Of a stretch of 64,000 nt of DNA, positions 25,761-36,736 are shown piece by piece. How positions within the stretch are numbered: the first letter of the stretch is position 1; every line of letters starts with the position of its first letter. The stretch spans positions 1 to 64,000 of the forward strand of contig NZ_CAJHCR010000016.1 in NCBI RefSeq assembly GCF_904848585.1, given 5' to 3'. Position numbers and translations under genes: made by a program. The stretch comes from Paraburkholderia kirstenboschensis. Lineage in GTDB: Bacteria; Pseudomonadota; Gammaproteobacteria; Burkholderiales; Burkholderiaceae. The notes under the pieces were generated by a model. The model saw only the letters and a program-made list of their open reading frames with translations, was not told the origin of the DNA and searched no databases.

Positions 25761-26602
25761 TCGAAAACCGCCGCGGTTTCGACCTCTTCTGTCACGCGGT
25801 GCTGATACTCGGCGTCGCGTTGGTGGTGTTTCCGGTGTACGTCGCGTTCTGCGCGGCGACCATGAGCGAGCACGAAGTGTTCACCGTGCCGCTCTCGCTC
25901 GTGCCGAGTTCGCATCTCTTCGAAAACGTCGCGACGGTCTGGGCGCACGGCAGCGGGAACGCGGCGGCGCCGTTCGGCCGCATGCTGTTCAACAGCCTCG
26001 TCATGGCGCTTGCCATTGCTATCGGCAAGATCGCCGTGTCGATGATCTCCGCTTTCGCGATCGTGTTTTTCCGCTTTCCGTTTCGCAATCTGTCGTTCTG
26101 GCTGATCTTCATCACGTTGATGCTGCCGGTCGAAGTACGCATTTTTCCGACCGTGCAAGTCGTCTCGTCGATGCACCTCAGCAATACGTATAGCGGTTTG
26201 ACGTTGCCGCTGATCGCCTCGGCCACTGCAACGTTTTTATTCCGCCAGTTCTTCATGACCTTGCCCGATGAGTTGATGGAAGCCGCGCGCATCGACGGCG
26301 CGGGCGCCATGCGCTTCTTCTGGGACGTCGTGCTGCCGCTGTCCAAAACCAACATGGCGGCGCTTTTCGTGATCACTTTCATTTACGGCTGGAATCAATA
26401 TTTGTGGCCGATTCTGATTACGAGCCAACAGTCGCTGACGACCGCCGTGGTCGGCATCAAGAGCATGATCGCGTCGGGTGACACCGCGACGGAATGGCAT
26501 CTGGTGATGACGGCGACGCTGCTTGCCATGCTGCCGCCGCTCGCCGTCGTGCTGACCATGCAACGCTGGTTCGTACGCGGACTCGTGGATGCGGAAAAAT
26601 GA
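25757..26602 (+). CDS. ugpE: sn-glycerol-3-phosphate ABC transporter permease UgpE
   Basis: This 281-aa partner permease also has six predicted membrane spans and an EAA loop (MEAARIDGAGAMRFFWDVV, about residues 174-192). It forms the heterodimeric channel with UgpA. The C-terminal QRWFVRGLVDAEK resembles other UgpE proteins. Its ATG overlaps the ugpA stop codon. An 88-bp gap leads to ugpC. Confidence 0.92.
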   Translation: MIENRRGFDLFCHAVLILGVALVVFPVYVAFCAATMSEHEVFTVPLSLVPSSHLFENVATVWAHGSGNAAAPFGRMLFNSLVMALAIAIGKIAVSMISAFAIVFFRFPFRNLSFWLIFITLMLPVEVRIFPTVQVVSSMHLSNTYSGLTLPLIASATATFLFRQFFMTLPDELMEAARIDGAGAMRFFWDVVLPLSKTNMAALFVITFIYGWNQYLWPILITSQQSLTTAVVGIKSMIASGDTATEWHLVMTATLLAMLPPLAVVLTMQRWFVRGLVDAEK

Positions 26603-26690
26603 TCTCGCCGCGCCAGCGCATCAACGCATCAATGCACTGACGCCGCACAGGCAACAGATAAACGACACGCAAACGAAGGGCTAAAACCGC

Positions 26691-27779
26691 ATGGCTGCAC
26701 TGACACTGCAAGGCGTTAAAAAAACCTACGACGGCAAACAGTTCGTGTTGCACGGCATCGACGTCGACGTGAACGACGGCGAGTTCGTCGTGATGGTCGG
26801 GCCGTCGGGTTGCGGCAAATCCACATTGCTGCGGATGGTCGCGGGGCTCGAGCGGATCTCCGAAGGGAGCATCTCGATCGCCGGCAAAGTGGTCAACGAG
26901 CTGGAGCCGAAAGACCGCAACATCGCGATGGTGTTTCAGAACTACGCGCTCTATCCGCATATGAGCGTGGCGGAGAACATGGGCTACGCGTTGAAGATTG
27001 CGGGCGTCGACCGGGCGCAGATCGCGCAGCGCGTGAACGCCGCCGCGCAGATTCTCGAACTCGAGCCGCTGCTGCAACGCAAGCCGCGCGAGCTGTCGGG
27101 CGGACAGCGTCAGCGTGTGGCGATGGGCCGCGCCATCGTGCGCGAACCCGCCGTGTTTCTGTTCGACGAACCGCTATCCAATCTCGATGCGCGTCTGCGC
27201 GTGCAAATGCGGCTCGAAATCCAGCGTCTGCACGCGCGGCTCGCGACCACGAGTCTGTACGTGACGCACGATCAGATCGAAGCAATGACGCTGGCACAGC
27301 GTGTGATCGTGATGAACAAGGGTCACGCCGAGCAGATCGGCGCGCCAACCGAAGTCTACGAGCGACCCGCAACGGTGTTCGTCGCCGGCTTCATCGGTTC
27401 GCCCGGCATGAATCTGCTGGAAGGCCGCGTGTCCGACGACGGTTCCACTTTCGACGTGGCGGGCAACGGTCCGCAACTGCCGCTGGCCGGCGTCGCGTCG
27501 ATTGGCCGCGAAGTCGCCAAAGGACGCGAGTGGACGCTCGGCATTCGTCCCGAGCACATGAGCCCGGGCCAGGCCGGTGCGCCGCATGCAACGCTCACCG
27601 TCGATTCATGCGAGTTGCTCGGCGCGGACAATCTCGCGCACGGACGCTGGGGCAAGCACGACGTGACGGTGCGATTGCCGCACGCGCACCGGCCGGCGGC
27701 CGGCGAAGCGCTGCAGGTCGCGCTGCCCGCCCCGCATCTGCATTTCTTCGATCCGGCAAGCGGGCGGCGGGTCAACTGA
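26691..27779 (+). CDS. ugpC: sn-glycerol-3-phosphate ABC transporter ATP-binding protein
   Basis: The 362-aa ATPase powers import through UgpAE. Walker A is GPSGCGKST, the signature is LSGGQRQRVAMGR, and Walker B is FLFDEPLSNLDA. The switch His is in YVTHDQ. A C-terminal TOBE-type regulatory region of about 120 residues follows (GIRPEHMS...), through which E. coli UgpC is inhibited by phosphate signals. It closes the ugpBAEC set. Confidence 0.93.
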   Translation: MAALTLQGVKKTYDGKQFVLHGIDVDVNDGEFVVMVGPSGCGKSTLLRMVAGLERISEGSISIAGKVVNELEPKDRNIAMVFQNYALYPHMSVAENMGYALKIAGVDRAQIAQRVNAAAQILELEPLLQRKPRELSGGQRQRVAMGRAIVREPAVFLFDEPLSNLDARLRVQMRLEIQRLHARLATTSLYVTHDQIEAMTLAQRVIVMNKGHAEQIGAPTEVYERPATVFVAGFIGSPGMNLLEGRVSDDGSTFDVAGNGPQLPLAGVASIGREVAKGREWTLGIRPEHMSPGQAGAPHATLTVDSCELLGADNLAHGRWGKHDVTVRLPHAHRPAAGEALQVALPAPHLHFFDPASGRRVN

Positions 27780-27812
27780 CACGCGCGGCCATAACAACAA
27801 TCCATAAAAATC

Positions 27813-28112
27813 ATGCAACACATTGGCTTGAAAACCGCTCGCTGCAGCGTCGCTGTTCTGGCCGCGCTGCTGGTCGGCATGTCGCCGGCATTCGCGTATA
27901 TGGCGCCGGGTACGACGCCCAACGAAGCCGATCTCAGCAATCACAACACCTACACCAATCGCGACGGCAACACGGTCCATGCGCCGGCCCGGTCGCTGTC
28001 GGGCAAGGCGCCTGAAGGCGCGACGGCGCGCTGCCGCGACGGCAGCTACAGTTTCAGCCGGCATCACAGCGGCACGTGCTCGCGACACGGCGGTGTAGCC
28101 AGCTGGCTGTGA
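27813..28112 (+). CDS. Small exported DUF3761 protein
   Basis: The 99-aa protein has a signal peptide (hydrophobic core about 12-24, cleavage after AFA near 28) and a mature part of about 70 residues. The mature part carries YTNRDGNTVHAPARS and a Cys/His-rich tail, ATARCRDGSYSFSRHHSG then TCSRHGGVASWL, the pattern of the DUF3761 family. The two cysteines may form a disulfide in the periplasm. The function is unknown. It follows ugpC by 33 bp in the same direction, so it could be part of the ugp transcript. Confidence 0.75.
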   Translation: MQHIGLKTARCSVAVLAALLVGMSPAFAYMAPGTTPNEADLSNHNTYTNRDGNTVHAPARSLSGKAPEGATARCRDGSYSFSRHHSGTCSRHGGVASWL

Positions 28113-28384
28113 ATCGCGCAGAGCCCGGCAGGAATTCGCAACCGCGCGAGCCCCGCTGCCGCCGCGCGCTCATGCCGAAGTACAATGCCATCTGCACACG
28201 GCCCGCGCGCGGCCGTCGGTGAGCAGGACACTGCGCTTGGACACCGCGCTCGACACCGCGCCGGCCGGCGCCGGGCACTCCGCCTGGTCATGACATCGCC
28301 GTAACACCGCCGTGGCACCGGTTACCTATCCACCCACGACTGCCCGCCCCCTCGCGGCCGGCGTCGCCAACGTCTCGCAAGCAA

Positions 28385-30052
<1,668 letters not shown>

Positions 30053-30325
30053 GGCTTGCCGCGTAAAAAGCAGCTGCGCCTGCTCGTCGGGAGACGGGCG
30101 GGTTGCTTCAGGTGGGCTGCTTCACGCGGCCCGCGTCGGCAGCACCCCGATTCGCTTGGCAGCAAATATCGGCTCTATAGCAGCCACAAACGCCACACGT
30201 CGGCGGCCTGGCGACGGGGCACAGCCATTGCTTCCCTGGGCGTGCTACGTGTCGTTTCGCGCAACGCGTCACGACGCGCGCATCCGTGACAGCCACGCCG
30301 CGCACACGGCGACGAGGAGGCAAGC

Positions 30326-31450
30326 ATGGCAATGTCGAAGGGCCAACGCTGGATCGTTGCCGTGGGCAGCGTGCTCGTCGTGCTCGTCGTCATTGCGCTC
30401 GGCGGGCTGCAATACGCGCAGCATGAAGTGAAAGAGCGCGTGGTAACGGCGCTCGGTCCGCTGGGCAGCGCGCAAAGCATCGACGTCGGCCTGACCTCGG
30501 TCCATCTCACCAACGTACGGTTGAAGGCGCCGCCGGGCTGGCCGGCCGGCGATCCATTGAGAGCCGACGAAATCATTCTCACGCCGGACATCCGCGACCT
30601 GCTTGCGCGGCGCATGCATGTTCGCAGTGTCGTCGTACGCGGTTTCGATATTGCGGTGCTGCGCACCCAAACCGGCACGATCCGCCTGCTGCCAAATTTG
30701 CGACAGTCGGTCAGCAACGCCAACGACGAGGCGAGCGGTGCCGCCGCGCACTCCACGCCGCGCGAAAAACAGGTCGATCACATCAGCCTGGAGCAGGGTC
30801 GCTTCCATTTCTACGACATGACCGTCGGTCCGCCCGCCTACAAGGTGACGGTGAGCAACGCAAATGCGACGGTCGACAACGTTCATCTGCCGGCCCTCAC
30901 CGAGCCGACCAACGTTAATGTCCGCGGCTCGATCAAAGGGCCGTCGCACACGGGCACGGTCACATTTGGCGGATGGATCAAGATCGCCAGCAAGGATTCG
31001 CAAACGACAAGCACACTGCGCGGCGTCGACGTCGTGATGCTCGATCCTTATCTCGTGAAGAAAGCCGGGGCCGAGGCGCGAGTGACGGGCGGCACGGTTG
31101 ATCTGAGCATCGAGTCGTCGGTGCGCAACTATCAGCTGCATGCGCCGGGCACGATCACGGTACACCAGCTGCAACTCGCGGACACCGGCAGTCCGCTCGA
31201 TACGTTCATGTCCATTCCGACGAAAGCCGCGGTCGCCGCACTGAAGGCCCGCAACGGCGACATCACGCTGCACTTCGTGCTGGACGGCAACTTACGCGAT
31301 CCGAAATTCTCAGTACAGGAAGGCTTGACGACTCGCATCGCCGCAGGCTTCGCGAAAGCGCTGGGCGTCAGTGTGGAAGGCGTGGCGAAAGGCGCGGGAG
31401 AAACCGTGAAGGGATTGGGTAACGCTTTGAAGAATTTGCTCGGGCAGTAG
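30326..31450 (+). CDS. AsmA/DUF748-like membrane-anchored protein
   Basis: The 374-aa protein begins with a single membrane anchor (about residues 10-28), followed by a beta-rich periplasmic region. IDVGLTSVHLTNVRLKAPPGWP and the repeated amphipathic strands resemble AsmA-family and DUF748 proteins, which belong to the repeating-beta-groove lipid-transfer group. A C-terminal amphipathic segment (GVAKGAGETVKGLGNALKNL) ends the protein. GAGGAGGC lies 12 bases before the ATG. The role in envelope lipid or outer-membrane homeostasis is inferred from family only. Confidence 0.65.
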   Translation: MAMSKGQRWIVAVGSVLVVLVVIALGGLQYAQHEVKERVVTALGPLGSAQSIDVGLTSVHLTNVRLKAPPGWPAGDPLRADEIILTPDIRDLLARRMHVRSVVVRGFDIAVLRTQTGTIRLLPNLRQSVSNANDEASGAAAHSTPREKQVDHISLEQGRFHFYDMTVGPPAYKVTVSNANATVDNVHLPALTEPTNVNVRGSIKGPSHTGTVTFGGWIKIASKDSQTTSTLRGVDVVMLDPYLVKKAGAEARVTGGTVDLSIESSVRNYQLHAPGTITVHQLQLADTGSPLDTFMSIPTKAAVAALKARNGDITLHFVLDGNLRDPKFSVQEGLTTRIAAGFAKALGVSVEGVAKGAGETVKGLGNALKNLLGQ

Positions 31451-31583
31451 ACTTCGCGCAAGAAGAAGCGCGGTACTGGTGAGGGCCGAAGCTGAGACCG
31501 AGACCGACGCCCGCGCGACTCGCGGCGGCAAAACCGCTAACGCAAACCGCGTACTGCCTGGAGCGCGAGCGGCACCTACCTCG

Positions 31584-32207
31584 TCAGACCGGCAAACCCA
31601 GTTCGCGCAGTTTCGCTTCTGTTTGGGGGGCGTTCGTGTGATGCACGCTATGCCAGCCGAGTGCGGTGGCGGCTGCGGCGTTCTTCGGGTTGTCGTCGAT
31701 AAACACTAATTCGCCCGGCTCGACGCCAGGCAGTTGCGCGTCGATCCGCTCGCGCATTGCCGCAAAAATCGCCGGATCGGGTTTCACCAGCCCCACGCGA
31801 CCGGAGACGACAATGTCTCGAAAGCGCCGCAGCACCGGGTAGTGCTCCCACGCATACGGAAAGGTCTCAGCCGACCAGTTCGTCAGACCGAAAAGCGGGA
31901 CCGCCGCGGCTTCGAGCTTTTCCATGATCGCCACGCCGTCTTCCAGCACGCCGGCCACCATCTCGTGCCAGCGCTCATAGAACGCGCGGATCAGCGCTTC
32001 GTGATCGGGAAACCGGGCGACGAGTTCTTCCGTCGCCTCGACGATCGGCTGGCCGCCGTCCTGACGAATCACCCAATCCATCGAGCAGACGTGTGTCAGG
32101 AACCAGCGTCGCTCGGCTTCGTCCGGAATCAGTTGCCGGTAAAGATATTCGGGACTCCAGTCGATCAGCACGCCGCCGAAATCGAACACGACTGCCTTGA
32201 TGGCCAT
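31584..32207 (-). CDS. HAD-family phosphatase (YihX-like)
   Basis: The 207-aa HAD subfamily IA hydrolase has motif I VVFDFGGVLID with nucleophile D9. The second motif-I aspartate is Gly, as in YihX-type and epoxide-hydrolase-linked members. Motif II is FGLTNWSAE, the Lys is in GLVKPDP, and motif IV is VFIDDNPKN. YihX of E. coli dephosphorylates alpha-glucose 1-phosphate; the substrate here cannot be told. GGAGAG precedes the ATG. It follows pepP at 48 bp and is probably co-transcribed. Confidence 0.82.
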   Translation of the reverse strand: MAIKAVVFDFGGVLIDWSPEYLYRQLIPDEAERRWFLTHVCSMDWVIRQDGGQPIVEATEELVARFPDHEALIRAFYERWHEMVAGVLEDGVAIMEKLEAAAVPLFGLTNWSAETFPYAWEHYPVLRRFRDIVVSGRVGLVKPDPAIFAAMRERIDAQLPGVEPGELVFIDDNPKNAAAATALGWHSVHHTNAPQTEAKLRELGLPV

Positions 32208-32221
32208 GCGCTCTCCGTAGC

Positions 32222-32251
32222 TATGCGGTTGCGGTTGCGGTTGCGGTTGCG
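32222..32251. repeat. Hexanucleotide GCGGTT repeat
   Basis: Four and a half copies of GCGGTT fill much of the 48-bp gap between pepP and the HAD gene, just upstream of the HAD Shine-Dalgarno. Slippage could change the spacing. No known function. Confidence 0.8.
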
Positions 32252-32255
32252 GCCC

Positions 32256-34070
32256 TTACACCGGCTGCGTGCGCAGCTCGAGCCACGCCTTCGCGTCACC
32301 GGAAACATGCGGCGACAGACGCGCGCGCACCGTCTCGTGATAGTCGTTCAGCCACGCGCGCTCGTCGTCGCGCAACAGCGACAGGTCGAGACAACGCGTG
32401 TCGATCGGGCAAAGCGTCAGCGTCTCGAACTTGAGGAAGTCGCCGAATTCCGTCTGGCCGGCGGGCACGTTCAGCACGAGGTTCTCGATGCGCACACCCC
32501 ACTTGCCCGGCCGATAAATGCCCGGTTCGACCGAGGTGATCATGCCTTCTTCCATCGCCGTCCACGATTCGGCAGGCGCGTAGTGCGAGATCACCTGCGG
32601 GCCTTCGTGCACGTTCAGGAAATAGCCGACGCCATGACCGGTGCCGTGACCGTAATCGGCGCCCGCTTCCCAGATCGGCGCGCGAGCGATTGCGTCGAGC
32701 ATCGGCGAACGGATGCCGCGCGGAAACCTGGCGCGCGACAACGCCATGGTGCCTTTGAGCACGATCGTGAAATCGCGCCGCTGTGCGTCGCTGACGGTGC
32801 CGATCGGCACGACCCGCGTGATGTCGGTCGTGCCGCTCAGATACTGCGCGCCGGAGTCGATCAGCAACAGGCCGTTGCCTTCGATCACCGCATGCGACTC
32901 GTTGGTGGCGCGATAGTGTGGCATCGCACCGTTCCCGTTGAAGCCGGCAATGGTCGCAAAGCTAAGCGACACGAAGCCGGGACGACGCGCGCGCGCCGCG
33001 GTCAGACGTTCGTCGATAGTGAGCTCGGTGATCGTCTCACGGCCCAGTGCGCCTTCGAACCACGCGAAGAATTCCGCGAGCGCGGCGCCGTCCTGCTCCA
33101 TGGTTTCGCGCACGTGCCTGGCCTCTGCCTCGGTCTTGCGCGACTTGAAGAACGTGGACGGGTTGACTGCCTCGACTACTTTTACCGTCGACGGCACCGA
33201 TTGCAGCGAGCCATATGTAATGCGGCGCGGATCGATTAGCAGCGTGCTGCCGCCGGGCAGCGCAGCGAGTGCCTCGGCGGCTTTCGCATACGGCTCGACG
33301 CTGACGCCGTCGCGTGCAAGTGCCTCGGCGAGCGCCTGCGGCACCTTGCCGTCGGCAATGAAAAGCGACGCTCGGTTTTCGCCGATCAGAGCGTGGGCCA
33401 CGAAGACCGGGTTATAGCTGACGTCGGCGCCGCGCAGATTCAGCAGCCACGCGAGGTCGTCGAGCGTGGAAATGAAGTGCCATTGCGCGCCCTTCTCCGC
33501 CATTGCCCGGCGGACCTGCGCAAGCTTTTCCGAACGCGCGACGCTTGCATGCGGCGCCGCGTGCTCGAACACCGCTGCAGCCGGCAGCGACGGACGCTGC
33601 GGCCAGATCGCGTCGAACAGATCGACGTCGGTGCGCAGCTTCACTCCGCGCGCCGTGAGCGCCTGGGTCAGGGCCCGCGCTGCCGCCACGCCGAGCACGG
33701 CGCCGTCCACACCGACCGCGCCGCCGGGCGCGACATTCTGCGCGAGCCATTCGAAATGCGGCGCGGTTTGCTGACCGCCCGTCATTTTCATGAGCTGAAC
33801 GCCGGTGCCGGCCAGTTGCGCGTTGGCCTGCTCCCAATAGCGGCTGTCCGTCCAGACGCCCGCGAAGTCTGCGGTGACGACGAGCGTGCCCGCCGAGCCG
33901 GTGAACCCGGAAAGCCATTCCCGCCCCTGCCAACGCCCAGGCAGATATTCGGACAAATGCGGATCCGCCGACGGCACCAGGTAAGCAGCGACGCCTTCGC
34001 GCGCCATCGCGCTGCGCAAGGTGGCGAGCCGTTCGGGGATGGGAGAGGTATGGGGAAGTCGGGCATTCAT
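32256..34070 (-). CDS. Xaa-Pro aminopeptidase (aminopeptidase P family, M24B)
   Basis: This 604-aa enzyme removes the first residue before proline. It has two N-terminal creatinase-like domains followed by the pita-bread catalytic domain. Metal ligands are visible: Asp in LLIDSGAQY, Asp in GTTDITR, His in GHGTGHGVG, Glu in SVEPGIY and Glu in VRIENLVL. The long three-domain form resembles eukaryotic cytosolic XPNPEP1 more than the 440-aa E. coli PepP. I start at MNARLPHTSP (34070); MQVTSM five codons earlier is possible. Confidence 0.9.
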   Translation of the reverse strand: MNARLPHTSPIPERLATLRSAMAREGVAAYLVPSADPHLSEYLPGRWQGREWLSGFTGSAGTLVVTADFAGVWTDSRYWEQANAQLAGTGVQLMKMTGGQQTAPHFEWLAQNVAPGGAVGVDGAVLGVAAARALTQALTARGVKLRTDVDLFDAIWPQRPSLPAAAVFEHAAPHASVARSEKLAQVRRAMAEKGAQWHFISTLDDLAWLLNLRGADVSYNPVFVAHALIGENRASLFIADGKVPQALAEALARDGVSVEPYAKAAEALAALPGGSTLLIDPRRITYGSLQSVPSTVKVVEAVNPSTFFKSRKTEAEARHVRETMEQDGAALAEFFAWFEGALGRETITELTIDERLTAARARRPGFVSLSFATIAGFNGNGAMPHYRATNESHAVIEGNGLLLIDSGAQYLSGTTDITRVVPIGTVSDAQRRDFTIVLKGTMALSRARFPRGIRSPMLDAIARAPIWEAGADYGHGTGHGVGYFLNVHEGPQVISHYAPAESWTAMEEGMITSVEPGIYRPGKWGVRIENLVLNVPAGQTEFGDFLKFETLTLCPIDTRCLDLSLLRDDERAWLNDYHETVRARLSPHVSGDAKAWLELRTQPV

Positions 34071-34089
34071 GGAAGTCACCTGCAAATAT

Positions 34090-34353
34090 TCATCGACGGG
34101 AAAGCAAGCCGACCGTCACGGCGACGGCGATCATGGCGACGGCCGTGCAAACAGGCCATTCGAGCGTCTCACCGTCATGGAAAAGGCCAATTACATAGCC
34201 GGCCATACGCGCGACGCTCGCGCCCACTATCCCGGCAAGTACCGCCACCCACAAGCGGGCGCGGCTCGAGCGGTTCAAGCGGCGCAGCGGATGCAACCAC
34301 CACCCCGCGAAACCGATTGCTGCTCCCAGCACTACGATTCCGGGCCAGCCCAT
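34090..34353 (-). CDS. GlsB/YeaQ/YmgE-type small membrane protein
   Basis: The 87-aa protein has three hydrophobic segments (about 4-20, 36-55 and 66-84) with small-residue-rich helices (GIVVLGAAIGFAGWW, LAGIVGASVAR). This suits the GlsB/YeaQ/YmgE family of stress-induced inner-membrane proteins, misnamed transglycosylase-associated. The function is not known. It lies 19 bp upstream of pepP, in the same direction. Confidence 0.65.
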   Translation of the reverse strand: MGWPGIVVLGAAIGFAGWWLHPLRRLNRSSRARLWVAVLAGIVGASVARMAGYVIGLFHDGETLEWPVCTAVAMIAVAVTVGLLSRR

Positions 34354-34554
34354 TAGCGGCCGGTCTCGCGCAGTTTCGGATTTGTCTCATGGGCGCGAGG
34401 CTCGACGACAGCTAGCATTTTTGTCTCTTTCTTAAAAAAATCAGCACGGCGCTTTCCGCACAGCGGTTGAGTTTAGGGGTCGGGGTGACGTTAGGCAAGC
34501 TGTAGGCCTTACGGAAAAGCCTGGTTCCCGGCCGTCGTCGAGCTCAACGCGCCC

Positions 34555-35265
34555 ATGCGAATCGCCCTTATCGAGCCGGATACGAGTCACGCCAAACTGG
34601 TCACACGGCTTGTTTTCGCCGGCGGCCACGTGTGTCAGCACTTCACGACCAGCGCCCCCTTCCTCGAACAGGCCGCAGATCAGTTCTTCGATCTGCTGAT
34701 CACCGAAAACTGGGCCGGCGATCATTCAGCCGAAGACGTAATCGCGCACGCCCGCGCGATCCTGCCAAGCCTGCCGGTTATCGTGTTGATGACGGAGCCG
34801 CGCGAAAGTCAGATCGTCGCCGTGCTCCACGCGGGCGCCGACGACTGCGTGACCAAACCGGTCCGTGGGCCCGAGACGCTCGCGCGAGTAGACGCGCTGC
34901 TGCGACGCGCGGGACTGCGCCGGCCGCCCAATCGCCGGCACGACGTGATTCGCGGCTATGAGTTTGATACCGCGAACTTCGCCGTCACGTTCCGTCACCG
35001 CACGGTTACGCTGACGCCGAAGGAATTCCGTTTCGCGCTGCTGCTGTTCTCCAATCTGTCGAGGCCCGTGTCGCGGGCGCACATCCTCGAAACCGTGTGG
35101 GCGCGCCGCCGCGACGTAAAGTCGCGCACCGTAGACACGCATGCGTCGCGCGTACGGTCGAAGCTGGAACTGCGCCCGGAACTCGGCTATTCGCTGACAC
35201 CGCTGTACGGCTACGGCTATCAACTGGACGCATTCCCGCCGGAAGCAGTTGCCACGCCCGGCTGA
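34555..35265 (+). CDS. OmpR-family response regulator with Glu at the phosphorylation site
   Basis: The 236-aa protein has an N-terminal receiver domain (1-115) and a C-terminal winged helix (about 130-228; TPKEFRFALLLFSNLSRPVS, ending GYGYQLD). In the receiver the acidic pocket (E7, D9), T80 and K101 are kept, but the phospho-acceptor position in FDLLITENW is E51, not Asp. Glu there often mimics phosphorylation, so the protein may be constitutively active or controlled otherwise. No histidine kinase gene adjoins it. No Shine-Dalgarno is evident, so the start is uncertain. Confidence 0.82.
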   Translation: MRIALIEPDTSHAKLVTRLVFAGGHVCQHFTTSAPFLEQAADQFFDLLITENWAGDHSAEDVIAHARAILPSLPVIVLMTEPRESQIVAVLHAGADDCVTKPVRGPETLARVDALLRRAGLRRPPNRRHDVIRGYEFDTANFAVTFRHRTVTLTPKEFRFALLLFSNLSRPVSRAHILETVWARRRDVKSRTVDTHASRVRSKLELRPELGYSLTPLYGYGYQLDAFPPEAVATPG

Positions 35266-35298
35266 CCGCGCGTCACAATGTAAGAATCGTGAAAACGC

Positions 35299-35304
35299 TA
35301 TAAT
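35299..35304 (+). promoter_or_regulatory. hemA promoter -10 element
   Basis: A perfect TATAAT lies 27 bases before the hemA ATG and predicts a start near 35311. No good -35 is visible at 16-18 bp upstream; the best TTGACA-like sequence, GTCACA, is too far away. Confidence 0.5.
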
Positions 35305-35330
35305 ATCGAGCTAAACCATAGCTCCCCAGA

Positions 35331-36617
35331 ATGCAGCTCCTAACGATCGGAATCAATCACCACACTGCGCCTGTCGCCTTGCGCGAACGCGTGGCGTTTC
35401 CGCTCGAACAGATCAAGCCTGCATTGGACACTTTCAAAAGCGTCTGGCTCGGAGCCACGGCCCGCACGGCGCCTGAAGCGGCAATTCTGTCCACCTGCAA
35501 TCGTACCGAACTCTACTGCGCGACCGACGACCAGGCCGTGCGCGAAGCTGCGATCCAGTGGCTGTCCCGTTACCACAACCTGCCCATCGAGGAACTCGCG
35601 CCGCACGTCTACGCGCTGCCGCAGTCCGAAGCCGTGCGCCACGCGTTTCGGGTCGCTTCGGGCCTTGATTCAATGGTGCTGGGTGAGACGCAAATCGTCG
35701 GACAAATGAAGGACGCCGTTCGCACGGCATCTGAAGCCGGCGCGCTCGGCACCTATCTGAACCAGTTGTTCCAGCGCACGTTCGCCGTCGCGAAGGAAGT
35801 GCGCAGCACGACCGAAATCGGCGCGCAGTCCGTTTCCATGGCCGCAGCCGCCGTCCGGCTAGCGCAGCGCATCTTCGACAAGGTGTCGAACCAGCGCGTG
35901 TTGTTTATCGGCGCCGGCGAAATGATCGAGTTGTGTGCCACGCACTTTGCCGCGCAGCAACCGCGCGAACTCGTGGTCGCCAACCGCACGGCTGAGCGCG
36001 GCACGCGGCTCGCCGAGCGCTTCAACGGCCGCGCCATTCCGTTGTCCGACCTGCCGACTCGCATGCACGAGTTTGACATCATCGTGTCGTGCACGGCTTC
36101 CACGTTGCCGATCATCGGTCTCGGCGCAGTGGAGCGCGCGGTGAAAGCGCGCCGCCATCGGCCTATTTTCATGGTCGATCTGGCGGTTCCGCGCGACATC
36201 GAACCGGAAGTCGGCAAGCTGGAAGACGTGTTCCTATATACCGTCGACGACCTCGGCGCAATCGTCCGCGAAGGCAATGCGTCGCGGCAGGCCGCGGTTG
36301 CGCAGGCCGAAGCGATCATCGAAACGCGCGTGCAGAATTTCATGCAGTGGCTCGAGGCGCGCAGCATCGTGCCGGTGATCCGTCATATGCATACGCAAGC
36401 CGACGTGCTGCGCCGCGCCGAAGTCGAACGCGCGCAAAAAATGCTCGCGCGTGGTGACGATCCGGCCGCGGTGCTGGAGGCGCTGTCGCAATCGCTCACC
36501 AACAAGCTGATCCACGGTCCGACCCACGCGCTGAACCGCGCGAGCGGCGAGAACCGCGACACGCTCATCGAGTTGATGAGCGGGTTCTACAAGCACTCCG
36601 GCTCCACCGAGCGTTAG
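35331..36617 (+). CDS. hemA: Glutamyl-tRNA reductase
   Basis: The 428-aa enzyme reduces Glu-tRNA to glutamate-1-semialdehyde, the first committed step of C5 haem synthesis. The catalytic C56 lies in STCNRTELYC, and GLDSMVLGETQIVGQ is the family signature. An NADPH-binding domain (FIGAGEMIELCA) and a C-terminal dimerisation helix follow. The same gene order, hemA-prfA-prmC, is widespread in proteobacteria. It has its own promoter. Confidence 0.96.
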   Translation: MQLLTIGINHHTAPVALRERVAFPLEQIKPALDTFKSVWLGATARTAPEAAILSTCNRTELYCATDDQAVREAAIQWLSRYHNLPIEELAPHVYALPQSEAVRHAFRVASGLDSMVLGETQIVGQMKDAVRTASEAGALGTYLNQLFQRTFAVAKEVRSTTEIGAQSVSMAAAAVRLAQRIFDKVSNQRVLFIGAGEMIELCATHFAAQQPRELVVANRTAERGTRLAERFNGRAIPLSDLPTRMHEFDIIVSCTASTLPIIGLGAVERAVKARRHRPIFMVDLAVPRDIEPEVGKLEDVFLYTVDDLGAIVREGNASRQAAVAQAEAIIETRVQNFMQWLEARSIVPVIRHMHTQADVLRRAEVERAQKMLARGDDPAAVLEALSQSLTNKLIHGPTHALNRASGENRDTLIELMSGFYKHSGSTER

Positions 36618-36736
36618 CGGCGCGCACGCCGCCTGTCCGCGCCACCCGCAAGTGGCCCGCGACGTGCTTCTGCCCCGGGCATCCGCCCACTTCCCTAGTT
36701 GTCGTCCCTGCCGGAGCCCGCTCCGATACCCGCCTG

